Under the pieces are notes generated by a model. That model had not been told where the DNA came from. It did no database searches and worked only from the letters and a program-made list of their open reading frames with translations. From Hyphomicrobiaceae bacterium (GTDB lineage: Bacteria; Pseudomonadota; Alphaproteobacteria; Rhizobiales; Xanthobacteraceae), in NCBI GenBank assembly GCA_021324465.1, contig JAJPJB010000040.1, positions 1 to 64,000 on the forward strand: a stretch of DNA of 64,000 nt, written 5' to 3'. The position numbers and the translations under genes are program-made. Below, one piece after another: positions 24,608 through 33,574 of the stretch (positions are counted from its first letter, which is position 1; each line of letters opens with the position of its first letter).

Positions 24608-25798
24608 CTATTCCCCCGTCTTGATCTTCGTCCACAGGCGATTGATCAGCCGCTGCGTTTTCGCATCGTGGGCGACGATGGTGTAAAACTTCGCCATCGT
24701 GGCGGCGTCCGGATAGACAGTGCGATCGTCGCGAATAGCCTTGTCGATGAAGTCGGTCGGCGTGTCGCCATTGGCGTAAGAGATGTAATTGGTGTTCTTC
24801 GCCGCAACTTCCGGCTTGATCAGATAATTGATCAGCTCCAGCGCCTCCTGCGGGTCGGGCGCATCGCGCGGAATGGCGAGCGTGTCGAACCACACTTGCG
24901 CGCCCTCCTTCGGAATCGAATAGCCGATTTCGACCCCGCCTTTGGCCTGTGCGGCGCGCGTCTGCGCCTGCTTAATGTCGCCGGAGAAGCCGACCACGAA
25001 GCAGATCTCACCGGTGGCGAGCGCGTTGAGATACTCCGAGGAATGGAATTTGCGCACATAGGGCCTGATCTTCAAGAGAAGATCGGTGACCTTCTCCAGG
25101 TCTTCCGGATTGCCGGTGTTGGGATCGAGATGCAGATAATGCAGCCCCGCCGACATGATGTCATCGGATGAATCGAGCAGGTGAATGCCGCAATCCTTGA
25201 ATTTCGAGATTTTCTGCGGATCGAACACGTAGTCCCAGGAATCGATCACCGCGTCGGGACCGAGGATTTGCTTCACCTTCTTGACGTTATAGCCGATGCC
25301 GGTGGTGCCCCACATGTAATCGACCGCATATTGATTGCCCGGATCGTAGAAGGCCAGCCGCTTGCTGATCTCGGGCCACAGCGCCGACAGATTGGGCAGC
25401 TTCGACTTGTCGAGCTTCTGAAAAATTCCGGCATTGATCTGGCGGCCGAGAAAATAGGCGCTTGGCACCACGACATCATAGCCGGAGCCGCCGGCCAAGA
25501 GCTTGGCCTCGAGCGTATCATTGGAGTCGTAGGTGTCGAAGCGGACTTTGATGCCGGTCTGTCTGGTGAAATCGTCCAGCACGGTCGGATCCTGATAGTC
25601 CGACCAATTATAGTAATTGACGACCCGATCCTTTGTGGCGGCAGGCGGCGTAAACAAGAAAACTATCGCGATCGCAAGCACAGGCAGCGCAAGCAGCCCG
25701 CTCGTCCCCGCGATAGCGGGGGCCCAGTATCCGCGCGGCGACGACGACCGAACTCCCGCTGTCGCGAGAATGGGCGGCGATTTGTCGATAGCACTCAT
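24608..25798 (-). CDS. Polyamine ABC transporter substrate-binding protein (PotD/PotF-like)
   Basis: A 396-residue type 2 periplasmic binding protein of the spermidine/putrescine family. Recognisable parts are VVNYYNWSDYQDPTVLDDFT, GYDVVVPSAYFLGRQINAGI, YAVDYMWGTTGIGYNVKKVK and FVVGFSGDIKQAQTRA. It lacks a normal short signal peptide: the hydrophobic segment GLLALPVLAIAIVFLF starts about residue 34, after an Arg/Ser/Pro-rich leader whose DNA is a dispersed palindrome. The protein may therefore be membrane-anchored. Its start overlaps the rhodanese gene stop by four bases (ATGA), so they are co-translated. No potABC genes are adjacent. Confidence 0.87.
   Translation of the reverse strand: MSAIDKSPPILATAGVRSSSPRGYWAPAIAGTSGLLALPVLAIAIVFLFTPPAATKDRVVNYYNWSDYQDPTVLDDFTRQTGIKVRFDTYDSNDTLEAKLLAGGSGYDVVVPSAYFLGRQINAGIFQKLDKSKLPNLSALWPEISKRLAFYDPGNQYAVDYMWGTTGIGYNVKKVKQILGPDAVIDSWDYVFDPQKISKFKDCGIHLLDSSDDIMSAGLHYLHLDPNTGNPEDLEKVTDLLLKIRPYVRKFHSSEYLNALATGEICFVVGFSGDIKQAQTRAAQAKGGVEIGYSIPKEGAQVWFDTLAIPRDAPDPQEALELINYLIKPEVAAKNTNYISYANGDTPTDFIDKAIRDDRTVYPDAATMAKFYTIVAHDAKTQRLINRLWTKIKTGE
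25706..25721. repeat. REP-like palindrome inside the 5' end of the polyamine-binding gene
   Basis: CCCCGC-GATA-GCGGGG, followed by the GGCCCAGTATCC string common in intergenic repeats of this group, lies within codons 26-31 of the gene at 24608-25798. It encodes part of its unusual N-terminal leader. Confidence 0.6.
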
Positions 25799-26121
25799 GT
25801 CTCGGTGGGCAAACCCGCAGCCTTCCAGGCCAGGATGCCGCCGGCGAGATGCGAGCTGTAGGCATAGCCCTGTTCCTGCGCGGCAAGCGAGGCGGTGACC
25901 GAGCGGCGACCGGAACGGCAGGCGAAGACCACGTCGCGCCCTTTCGGGTCTGGAATGGCCGCCGGATCAAACGCCGACAGCGGCACCAGGACGGCGTCGG
26001 GAAAGCGTTCGACCGCGGTCTCGTTCGGCTCGCGCACATCGACCAGTACCATGCGGCCCTCGCGCAGGCCGGCGGCGACCTCTTGCGGCGTCAGATCGCG
26101 GACACTGGGATTTTCCGACAT
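25795..26121 (-). CDS. Single-domain rhodanese-like protein
   Basis: The 108-residue protein is one rhodanese domain (MVLVDVREPNETAVERFPDA) with active-site Cys68 in the loop ACRSGRRS and a C-terminal GGILAWKAAGLP, typical of GlpE/PspE-like sulfurtransferases that carry persulfide sulfur. It overlaps the start of the polyamine-binding protein gene by four bases, an unexpected functional pairing. It is probably cytoplasmic, as no signal peptide is present. The 289 bp upstream (26122-26410) hold no convincing gene. Confidence 0.9.
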   Translation of the reverse strand: MSENPSVRDLTPQEVAAGLREGRMVLVDVREPNETAVERFPDAVLVPLSAFDPAAIPDPKGRDVVFACRSGRRSVTASLAAQEQGYAYSSHLAGGILAWKAAGLPTET

Positions 26122-26410
26122 CGCGATACTCCTTCACTCATTTAGGACACGACATTGAATGCTGGCAATGGGTTCGCGAAGCGCTTGCCTCCCGAACAAG
26201 TCGAGCGAGGGTCACAACCCATAAATGACAGCCGCTGGCCGCTTAGCGCCCTCAATCACGACGGCCGGTTCTGGCCGCAGCCAGCGCGATCAGTCGATCC
26301 TCGAAGTCTGCGTTGGTCTGTCATTTCATGAGCTTTGGCCCTGAACTAATACGGATGTCCGAAGCATCTGCTCTCCATGCCGCCGCCCAGCCGGGCGAAT
26401 TCAAGCTCCC

Positions 26411-28348
26411 TCAGATCGTCACTTGCGTGCCGACCTCGACGACGCGATCCGTCGGTATCTGGAAATAGTCGGTCGCGTCATTGGCGGAGCGTGCCAAAGT
26501 GATGAACAACCGGTCCTGCCACAGCGGCATTCCCGGGCGCGGCGCCGGCCGCAGCGTGCGGCGCGACAGGAAGAAGGACGTCGACATGATGTCGAAATGC
26601 CAGCCAAGCTTGCGCGCGATCGCAAGGGCGCGCGGAATGTTCGGCGTTTCCATATAGCCGAAGCGCAGGAGGACGCGCATGAAGGTCGAGCCGACCGGCT
26701 CGATGCGCACCCGCTTGTCCGGCCCGACGCGCGGGGTGTGCGTGGTCTCGACGGACAGGATCACGTTCTTTTCGTGCAGCACCTTATAGTGCTTGAGGCT
26801 GTGCAACAGCGCGGTCGGCGCGCTTTTCGGATCGCTGGTGAGGAACACGGCAGTACCGGGCACGCGCTGCGGCGGCTTCTTCTCGAGAATGCGGACCAGA
26901 TCATCGAGTGGCGTCTCAAGCCGGCGCGTCTTGGCGAACAGAATGCGCGTGCCGCGCCGCCACGTATACATCACCAGCATCACCAGCCCGCCGAGCGCAA
27001 GCGGCACCCAGCCGCCCTGTACGACTTTGAGCATGTTCGCCGACAGGAAGGTGAGGTCGATCAGAAGGAACGGCGCGATCAGCGCCGCCGCTGCAACCGG
27101 CGACCAGCGCCACATGCGCCAGATGACGATGAAGGCCATCATGGCGGTGACGACCATGGTACCGGTTACGGCTATGCCATAGGCTGAGGCCAGCGCGCTC
27201 GACGAGCGGAACAGAGCGACCAGAAGCAGCACGCCAATCAGCAAGAGCTTGTTGACGCGCGGCATAAAAATCTGGCCGGCCTGTTGCGCCGAGGTGTGGC
27301 GAATCTCGAACCGCGGCAAAAGTCCGAGCTGGATCGCCTGGCTGGTCAGCGAATAGGCGCCGGTGATGACGGCTTGGCTCGCGATTACGGTCGCCGCCGT
27401 CGCCAGGACCACCATCGGAATGAGCGCCCAGTCGGGATAAAGGAGATAAAACGGATTTTCGAGCGCCTTGGGCTGCGCGAAAACCAGAGCGCCCTGACCC
27501 AAGTAATTCACCGCCAGCGAGGGCAGCACCAGTCCAAGCCAAGCGAACTGGATCGGGCCGCGTCCGAAATGACCGAGATCGGCATAAAGCGCTTCCGCAC
27601 CGGTGACGGCGAGAAACACTGCACCGAGCGTATAAAGCCCGATCATGCCGTGATGGGCGAGGAAGGACAGGCCATGCAGCGGATTGAGCGCCCACAGAAT
27701 GCCCGGATCGGACGCAATCCATCCAATGCCCGGCAGCGCGATGGAAACGAACCAGATAGTCGTGATCGGACCGAACAGGGCGGCCACCTTCGCAGTTCCC
27801 GATGCTTGTGCCGCGAACAACGCAAGCAAAATAATGACGGTCAGCGGCACCACATATTCGTGCAAGGCGGGAGTGGCGACGTCGATGCCTTCGACCGCAG
27901 AGAGAACCGACAGCGCCGGCGTGATCACTGCATCGCCGTAGAACAAGGCGGCGCTGATAATCCCAAGCAGCGTGACAATCGCAGCCGCGCGACCGATCCG
28001 GTTGACCGCGCGCGACGCCAAGGCCATCAAGGTCAGCGTACCGCCCTCGCCGTTGTTGTCGGCGCGCAGCAGGATGACGACGTATTTCAGAGTGACGACG
28101 ATCAGTAGCGCCCAAAGGATGAGCGACACCACACCAAGAACAGTGCCGCGGTCGATCGCGCCATGCTGCCCGTCGGTGGCGGCGCTCACCGCTTCGCGCA
28201 GCGCATAGAGCGGGCTCGTGCCGATGTCGCCATAGACGACACCGATACTGCCGAGCGTGAGCGCCAGGAATCCAGCACGCGAACGCGGCTCAGCGCTGCC
28301 GTTTACCGGCACGTCGCTCCCGGCCGGGGCGCTTACCCTGTCTGTCAT
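26411..28348 (-). CDS. kup: Kup potassium uptake transporter
   Basis: The 645-residue KUP/HAK/KT-family K+/H+ symporter has the family start [20 protein letters not shown] and YALREA, twelve predicted membrane helices, [36 protein letters not shown], and [14 protein letters not shown]-type [21 protein letters not shown] cytoplasmic C-terminal domain of about 150 residues ends in [11 protein letters not shown]. It imports K+ at low pH or under osmotic change. It is a single-gene unit here. The 305 bp upstream (28349-28653) contain no gene; a hairpin near 28600 belongs to the end of motB. Confidence 0.96.
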   Translation of the reverse strand: MTDRVSAPAGSDVPVNGSAEPRSRAGFLALTLGSIGVVYGDIGTSPLYALREAVSAATDGQHGAIDRGTVLGVVSLILWALLIVVTLKYVVILLRADNNGEGGTLTLMALASRAVNRIGRAAAIVTLLGIISAALFYGDAVITPALSVLSAVEGIDVATPALHEYVVPLTVIILLALFAAQASGTAKVAALFGPITTIWFVSIALPGIGWIASDPGILWALNPLHGLSFLAHHGMIGLYTLGAVFLAVTGAEALYADLGHFGRGPIQFAWLGLVLPSLAVNYLGQGALVFAQPKALENPFYLLYPDWALIPMVVLATAATVIASQAVITGAYSLTSQAIQLGLLPRFEIRHTSAQQAGQIFMPRVNKLLLIGVLLLVALFRSSSALASAYGIAVTGTMVVTAMMAFIVIWRMWRWSPVAAAALIAPFLLIDLTFLSANMLKVVQGGWVPLALGGLVMLVMYTWRRGTRILFAKTRRLETPLDDLVRILEKKPPQRVPGTAVFLTSDPKSAPTALLHSLKHYKVLHEKNVILSVETTHTPRVGPDKRVRIEPVGSTFMRVLLRFGYMETPNIPRALAIARKLGWHFDIMSTSFFLSRRTLRPAPRPGMPLWQDRLFITLARSANDATDYFQIPTDRVVEVGTQVTI

Positions 28349-28585
28349 GAATTATGAAACAGGCCCGTGCCTGCTCCTGGTCGGGCATCTGAAGGACGAT
28401 GCAGGGCCGCGCCTATACACCCTTCGCGATCCGGAGTCATGAGTAACATCGTGACAACGCGGCGCCTCACGTCTGCGCCCTGCTCAGAAGCGGCCAACCG
28501 GCTGCCGGCGGGCCGCGCTGGCGCCGCTCGCCGCGGAGCGCTATAATTTCCTTCTCTGGATCAAATACTTAGGTTTTCAGTCCGA

Positions 28586-28614
28586 GGCCCGCCTGCGGCA
28601 AGGCACCGCGGGCC
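28586..28614 (-). terminator. Hairpin downstream of motB
   Basis: GGCCCGC (28586-28592) pairs with GCGGGCC (28608-28614), about 40 bp after the motB stop codon on the minus strand. It lacks a clear U-tract, so it may stabilise the mRNA end rather than terminate by itself. Confidence 0.4.
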
Positions 28615-28653
28615 CCTTCATTGATCCTATTGGCTGCGCATCGGAACCCGCCG

Positions 28654-29478
28654 TCAGGGCTTCAGGTTCGGCGGCACCGGCGGCGCTTCGCGCATCAAGG
28701 TGATGGTCACGCGGCGATTGGCGGCAATATAGGGATCGTCCGGGAACAGTGGATCGGTGTCGGCCTTGCCGGCCACCTGGTAGATATTTGTCGCAGGCAG
28801 ACCCTGCTCTTCCAGGATCTGGCGCACCGCATTGGCCCGGTCGGCGGAAAGGTTCCAGGGCCCATAATCCGCAGAGGCCGGGGTCTGCGAGGCCGAGGTG
28901 TGACCAGTGATTGAGATTCGATACGGCAGCGCCTTCAGCGGGATGGCGATCTTCTCGATGATCCGCCGCGTGCGCTCATAAGGCTCCTTGGAGCCTTCCG
29001 GAAACATCGATCGGCCCTCCTGGTCGACAATGTCGATGTCGAGCCCCTCCTTGGTTTCCTCGACCATGATGTGCTTGCTGGCCTCCGCAAGCTCCGGCAT
29101 GTCCTGCAGGGCCTGACGCAGCGAGGCTGAGGCCAGCGCGAAGGCCTGATCCTGCTCGAATTTGCCGCCATATTGCTGATTGCGATTGTTCTGATCGGGC
29201 GTTGGCGTGGCGGAGGCGTCTTCAGGCTGGATATGCGCGGCGTTCTTGAGCTTGGGCCGGGTCGGCAGGCCGTCGACTTCGATAATGCCGGAATAGCGCA
29301 CATTGGTTTGCACGCCGAAGGCGTCCCGCATCGAGCCGGCAACGATCTGCAGCTTCTGCTGGTCCTGGTTGGAGAACGCCACCAGCATGACGAAGAAGCT
29401 GACGAGCAGTCCCATCAGGTCGGCGAAAGTGACGAACCAGCCATGACCGCCCTTATGCGCTTCCTTGTGGCGCGCCAT
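28654..29478 (-). CDS. motB: Flagellar motor stator protein MotB
   Basis: A 274-residue protein with one N-terminal transmembrane helix carrying the proton-channel aspartate Asp20 in WFVTFADLMGLLVSFFVMLV. A linker of about 90 residues with Asn/Gln-rich DQNNRNQQYGG follows, then a peptidoglycan-binding OmpA/MotB domain with RISITGHTSASQTPA, YGPWNLSADRANAVRQILEE and NRRVTITL. MotB anchors the stator to the wall and forms the ion path with MotA. It follows motA by 26 bp. No flagellar structural genes are in the window. Confidence 0.92.
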   Translation of the reverse strand: MARHKEAHKGGHGWFVTFADLMGLLVSFFVMLVAFSNQDQQKLQIVAGSMRDAFGVQTNVRYSGIIEVDGLPTRPKLKNAAHIQPEDASATPTPDQNNRNQQYGGKFEQDQAFALASASLRQALQDMPELAEASKHIMVEETKEGLDIDIVDQEGRSMFPEGSKEPYERTRRIIEKIAIPLKALPYRISITGHTSASQTPASADYGPWNLSADRANAVRQILEEQGLPATNIYQVAGKADTDPLFPDDPYIAANRRVTITLMREAPPVPPNLKP

Positions 29479-29504
29479 CGCTTAGCCTCGCTGGCTCTGG
29501 CTCA

Positions 29505-30278
29505 TTATGCGGGGACCGGCTCGGGCTCGGGATCGCGGTGCTTCTCCGGCAGATAGGCGATCAGCATTTCGCGCACGAGCGTCGGGCTCTTTGATTCTCG
29601 GATCATGAGAACACCGTCGATGATCAGCGTGCGGTTGATCTCTTCGTCGGCCAATTTCAGGTGGAGCTTATCGGCGATTGGCAGGCAGATGATGTTGGCG
29701 ACGACAGCGCCGTAAAGCGTCGCGAGCAGCGCGGTGGCCATGAACGGACCAAGCTTCGAGGGATCGGTCATGTTGGCGAACATCTGCACCATGCCGATCA
29801 GCGTGCCGATCATGCCGAAGGCCGGCGCGCAGTCGCCGACTGCGCGATAGATCTTTTGGCCTTCGTCCAGATGGCTCAGAAAATTGTCGCGGTCGCGCTC
29901 GAGATTGTCGCGGATGAATTCGGCATCGTAGCCGTCGGCCACGAAACGAATGCCCTTTGCGAGAAACGGATCCTCGATCTCGACCTTTTCCAGGCCGATC
30001 GGGCCCTGCTTGCGTGCAATCTCGGCGAGCCCTGCGATCTCATCGACCAGTTCGCGCTGGGTGATACGGCGCATCGAGAATACGAATTTGGCGCCGAGCG
30101 GCAGGCCGTGAAAGATCGATGACAGCGGGAAGCGGATTAACGTCGCCGCGAACGAGCCGCCAAAGATGATGATGATGGCGTGGTCGCTCACGAACATGCC
30201 GAGCCCGCCACCCATGAGCATCAAGGTGACGACTACGGTTGCCCCGGCGAGCAGGCCCAGGCCCGTTGCAATATCCAT
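29505..30278 (-). CDS. motA: Flagellar motor stator protein MotA
   Basis: The 257-residue polytopic protein (four predicted helices) is of the MotA/PomA type. It has an N-terminal GLGMFVSDHAIIIIFGGSFA pair of helices, a cytoplasmic loop with the torque residues in FLAKGIRFVADGYDAEFIRD and GIEKVEIEDPF-like GPIGLEKVEIEDPF, and the two channel helices in APAFGMIGTLIGMVQMFANM and LATLYGAVVANIICLPIADK. It pairs with MotB encoded immediately downstream. The start is ATG 30278. Length is closer to the short PomA-like group than to the 285-295-residue rhizobial MotA. Confidence 0.92.
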   Translation of the reverse strand: MDIATGLGLLAGATVVVTLMLMGGGLGMFVSDHAIIIIFGGSFAATLIRFPLSSIFHGLPLGAKFVFSMRRITQRELVDEIAGLAEIARKQGPIGLEKVEIEDPFLAKGIRFVADGYDAEFIRDNLERDRDNFLSHLDEGQKIYRAVGDCAPAFGMIGTLIGMVQMFANMTDPSKLGPFMATALLATLYGAVVANIICLPIADKLHLKLADEEINRTLIIDGVLMIRESKSPTLVREMLIAYLPEKHRDPEPEPVPA

Positions 30279-30585
30279 GAAACCGCACCCAACCCGCGAC
30301 GGCGGGCGCTGCTACGCCCGGACGCCCAAGAACCTGCGCAATGGCCTATAGGTACGGTCACGCGCTTAAGGGACGGTTACCGGTGGAACTCTGGCGGTTA
30401 CGGCGGGCGGAATGCCTAACGAATCCCGGCGGGGCGCTTACCCGCGTCCGCTGGCCCACCCTTGTCACCGCCGCGACTTTCCCGCCCCGTGACATGGCGG
30501 CAAAACGCGTCACAATAGGCTCTCTTTAACGGCCAGACCCGATCGGCTCGGTGGCCGCCTAATCAATATTCAGGGAGATAAGTCC
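30279..30585. other. Divergent promoter region between motA and mmsA, no gene
   Basis: No coding sequence is supported in these 307 bases. An inverted pair TGTCAC (near 30465) and GTGACA (near 30490) could be a regulatory site for either gene. GGGAGA eight bases before the mmsA ATG is its ribosome site. Confidence 0.4.
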
Positions 30586-32082
30586 ATGCGCGAGATCGGC
30601 CATTTCATCGGCGGCAAGGAGGTGAAAGGGGCATCCGGGCGCTTCGGCGACGTCTTCAATCCGGCAACCGGCGAAGTGCAGGCCAAGGTCGCGCTGGCGT
30701 CCAAGGCCGAGGTCGAAAAGGCCATCGTCAATGCGCAGGCCGCGTTTCCGGCCTGGGCCGCCGTCAATCCGCAGCGCCGCGCCCGGGTGATGTTCAAGTT
30801 CCTCGAACTGATCCAGGACGAATACGACGACCTGGCACGATTGCTGTCGTCCGAGCACGGCAAGACCTTTGCCGACTCCAAAGGCGACATTCAGCGCGGG
30901 CTCGAAGTCGTCGAGTTCGCCTGCGGCATTCCGCATCTGATGAAGGGCGAGTTCAGCGAAGGCGCCGGTCCCGGCATCGACCTCTATTCGTTTCGCCAGC
31001 CGCTCGGCGTCGTCGCCGGCATCACGCCGTTCAATTTTCCGGCCATGATCCCGCTCTTGAAATGCGCGCCGGCCATCGCCTGCGGCAATACTTTCATCCT
31101 AAAGCCGTCGGAACGCGATCCTTCGGTGCCCATGCGGATCGCCGAGCTGTTCATCAAGGCCGGCCTGCCCGAAGGCGTCCTCAATGTGGTCAACGGTGAC
31201 AAGGAAGCGGTCGATGCGCAGCTCACCGATGCGCGCGTCAAGGCGATCGGCTTTGTTGGCTCCTCCGCGATCGCCGAATACATCTATGCGACCGGCACCG
31301 CGCACGGCAAACGCGTGCAATGCTTCGGCGGCGCCAAGAACCACATGATCGTGATGCCGGACGCCGACATGGATCAGGCGGTGGATGCGCTGATCGGCGC
31401 CGGTTACGGCTCGGCTGGCGAACGCTGCATGGCGGTGTCGGTCGCTGTTCCGGTCGGCAAGAAGACGGCCGACACGCTGGTGCAAAAGCTCATCCCGCGC
31501 GTCGAAGGACTCAAGATCGGACCTGCGACGGACCCGCAAATCGATTACGGTCCGCTGGTGACGCGCGAACTGCTCAACAAGGTGCGCGACTATATCGATT
31601 CCGGCGTCAAAGAAGGCGCCAAGCTTGTCGTCGACGGTCGCGATTTCAAGCTTCAGGGCTTTGAGAACGGCAATTTCATCGGCGGCTGTCTGTTCGATGA
31701 GGTGAAGCCCGACATGAAAATCTACAAGGAGGAGATTTTCGGCCCTGTTCTCTCTGTCGTGCGCGCCAAGGATTACGAGGAGGCGGTGCGGCTGCCGTCG
31801 GAACACGACTACGGCAACGGCGTCGCCATCTTCACGCGCGACGGCGACACCGCGCGCGATTTCACGAGCCGCGTCCAGGTCGGGATGGTTGGCGTCAATT
31901 TCGCGATCCCCGTGCCGCTGTCCTATTACACGTTCGGCGGCTGGAAGCGCTCGGGCTTCGGCGACCTCAATCAGCACGGTCCGGATGCGATCCGCTTCTA
32001 CACCAAGACCAAGACCGTGACCGCGCGCTGGCCGTCCGGCACCAAGGAAGGCGCGGAATTCGTCATCCCGACGATGCGGTGA
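30586..32082 (+). CDS. mmsA: CoA-acylating methylmalonate-semialdehyde dehydrogenase
   Basis: This 498-residue aldehyde dehydrogenase is of the MmsA/IolA subgroup, converting methylmalonate or malonate semialdehyde with CoA and NAD+ to propionyl-CoA or acetyl-CoA (valine and inositol catabolism). Seen are the cofactor segment GVVAGITPFNFPAMIPLLKC, catalytic Cys in GSAGERCMAVSVAVPVG, the subgroup-typical GAKNHMIVMPDADMDQAVDA and SYYTFGGWKRSGFGDLNQHG. Length and absence of the usual glutamate general base fit the CoA-dependent subgroup. It stands alone, with no mmsB or valine genes adjacent. Confidence 0.95.
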   Translation: MREIGHFIGGKEVKGASGRFGDVFNPATGEVQAKVALASKAEVEKAIVNAQAAFPAWAAVNPQRRARVMFKFLELIQDEYDDLARLLSSEHGKTFADSKGDIQRGLEVVEFACGIPHLMKGEFSEGAGPGIDLYSFRQPLGVVAGITPFNFPAMIPLLKCAPAIACGNTFILKPSERDPSVPMRIAELFIKAGLPEGVLNVVNGDKEAVDAQLTDARVKAIGFVGSSAIAEYIYATGTAHGKRVQCFGGAKNHMIVMPDADMDQAVDALIGAGYGSAGERCMAVSVAVPVGKKTADTLVQKLIPRVEGLKIGPATDPQIDYGPLVTRELLNKVRDYIDSGVKEGAKLVVDGRDFKLQGFENGNFIGGCLFDEVKPDMKIYKEEIFGPVLSVVRAKDYEEAVRLPSEHDYGNGVAIFTRDGDTARDFTSRVQVGMVGVNFAIPVPLSYYTFGGWKRSGFGDLNQHGPDAIRFYTKTKTVTARWPSGTKEGAEFVIPTMR

Positions 32083-32240
32083 CGGCGGCAGTCGGCACTT
32101 GGTGCGGCGCTTTAAGATAAGGCCGACGTTCGGCGATCTTCTTGTTCGCGATCCACCAGATTCCGCGGAACTCCATCCTCGTGCCGTTTGTGGAATCGAA
32201 TTGCGGGTCCTTGCCGGCGCGCCGCCTCCGGCATGACGGT

Positions 32241-32633
32241 TCAACTCACGCACAGACGGTTGGCCGTATCGCCGCCGGCATTGAGTCGGCAGACGCAGCG
32301 TGGCGGGCGCTCAAGCAGCGAAACTGTCACCGTCGTGATGCGATCCTTTTTCACCTCGATCTGACAGAGCGGCACGAGGTTGTTGCCGAACACCTCGCCC
32401 CGCAGCGTGAGCGTGCCGACGCTTTGGCGAAGGAGCGCCGTGCCGTTGCGTACCGGCGCGAGCCGCACCTTGTCGAGATAGAGCGGCGCCTGGCTGGCCG
32501 TTGTCACCGGCACGGTGTTGAGCTGGACGTAGCCGACATCACCCGACGGCCGCCAGGCCACAATCGCGGCACCGACAATGGCGGCGCTGGCCAGCACATA
32601 GGCCGCGCGCTGGATCATTGCGCCGCGCTTCAT
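32241..32633 (-). CDS. Membrane-anchored small protein of unknown function
   Basis: A 130-residue protein with an N-terminal hydrophobic helix (AAYVLASAAIVGAAIVAW) that is either an anchor or an uncleaved signal, then a periplasmic beta-rich domain with TLTLRGEVFGNNLVPLCQIE and a C-terminal PPRCVCRLNAGGDTANRLC holding three cysteines. It lies 38 bp downstream of the coiled-coil secreted protein gene on the same strand, so they probably share a transcript. I do not recognise a family. ATG 32633 places the hydrophobic helix close to the N-terminus. Confidence 0.6.
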   Translation of the reverse strand: MKRGAMIQRAAYVLASAAIVGAAIVAWRPSGDVGYVQLNTVPVTTASQAPLYLDKVRLAPVRNGTALLRQSVGTLTLRGEVFGNNLVPLCQIEVKKDRITTVTVSLLERPPRCVCRLNAGGDTANRLCVS

Positions 32634-32671
32634 TTTTGCGCTCCCGGGCCGAACGCCGATCGGGCTCGCAA

Positions 32672-33388
32672 TCAAGCTCCCGGCGGCTTGATGCTGCCGA
32701 TCAGCCTGTTGAGCTGTGTCGAGGCATTGCGGATATCCTGCGTCAACCCGCGAATGACATCGAGCGCTTTTTCGGCCTGCCTGATCTCCACCAGTTCAGC
32801 GATGAAGTCCTCATTGGACTGTAGCGTCTGCAGCAGGCCGACGAATTGCGAGCGCGCATCCTCGAGCTCCTTGGTTGCGCTCTGGGTCTGCGCATCGAGC
32901 CGCTGCCACTGCTCGATCAGATATTGGCGCTCTTCGGGCTTGAAACGGCCGTCCTGCGCGAGCGCCTTCAGCTTCGCATGGATATGCGCGAGCGCCTTGG
33001 CGCCAAGCTGGGCGATCGGGCCGTTGTCCGACACCGCTCCCAGGAGCGTCGAGACTTCGCCACGCAGATCATCGATCTCGGCGCGGGCCTGGTCGATATT
33101 GGTCACGCTGTCGATGCTCGACGCGCTGTCCTGGATCTTCTTGGTCAGGTCGGGAACGGTCTTCTGAAAGTCCTCGAGCTGCTGCGAAAACTCGTCGACC
33201 GGCGATGCCGGCGTGCTGCTCTGGCTGCTTTGAGAACCGCCGATGATCTTGTTGCTCAGTGCGCCGATGCCGCTAGTGGATAACGGGTCGCTACCGTCCG
33301 CCCGCGCAAAGCCGGAAAGCGCGAAAGCAGCGAGAACGAGCGCGGTCGCAAAGGCCGGCGAACGACCTTTCGTCGATAGCCTTGTCAT
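32672..33388 (-). CDS. Secreted coiled-coil protein of unknown function
   Basis: The 238-residue product has a signal peptide (FATALVLAAFALSGFARA) and a mature part that is Ser/Gln-rich at first (SQSSQSSTPASP) and then almost entirely helical with heptad-like patterns: LEDFQKTVPDLTKKIQDSAS and LEDARSQFVGLLQTLQSNED. It has no cysteine. It looks like an extended periplasmic or envelope coiled coil. It forms a likely two-gene unit with the anchored protein at 32241-32633. No family recognised. Confidence 0.65.
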   Translation of the reverse strand: MTRLSTKGRSPAFATALVLAAFALSGFARADGSDPLSTSGIGALSNKIIGGSQSSQSSTPASPVDEFSQQLEDFQKTVPDLTKKIQDSASSIDSVTNIDQARAEIDDLRGEVSTLLGAVSDNGPIAQLGAKALAHIHAKLKALAQDGRFKPEERQYLIEQWQRLDAQTQSATKELEDARSQFVGLLQTLQSNEDFIAELVEIRQAEKALDVIRGLTQDIRNASTQLNRLIGSIKPPGA

Positions 33389-33574
33389 GATGGAATGCCT
33401 CCCGCTAAACGGGTCCGACTGCTATTGTCGAGCGGAAATGTTGGCGCAAGTGGGGCGCTCTTGCCTGCACAAGAGCCTGGATTCACCTTCCGACAATGGC
33501 TTGCGGCAGTGTGGCAATTGGCCTTTGTTGTGGCATTGCAGATGGGTCAACGGGTTGCGGCGGCGCTTGCTTGA

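Noticed and set aside
26270-26400. Minus-strand fragment ADFEDRLIALAAARTGRRD preceded by a TGA
   Set aside because: Protein-like for only about 25 residues, interrupted by a stop, and no family identified.
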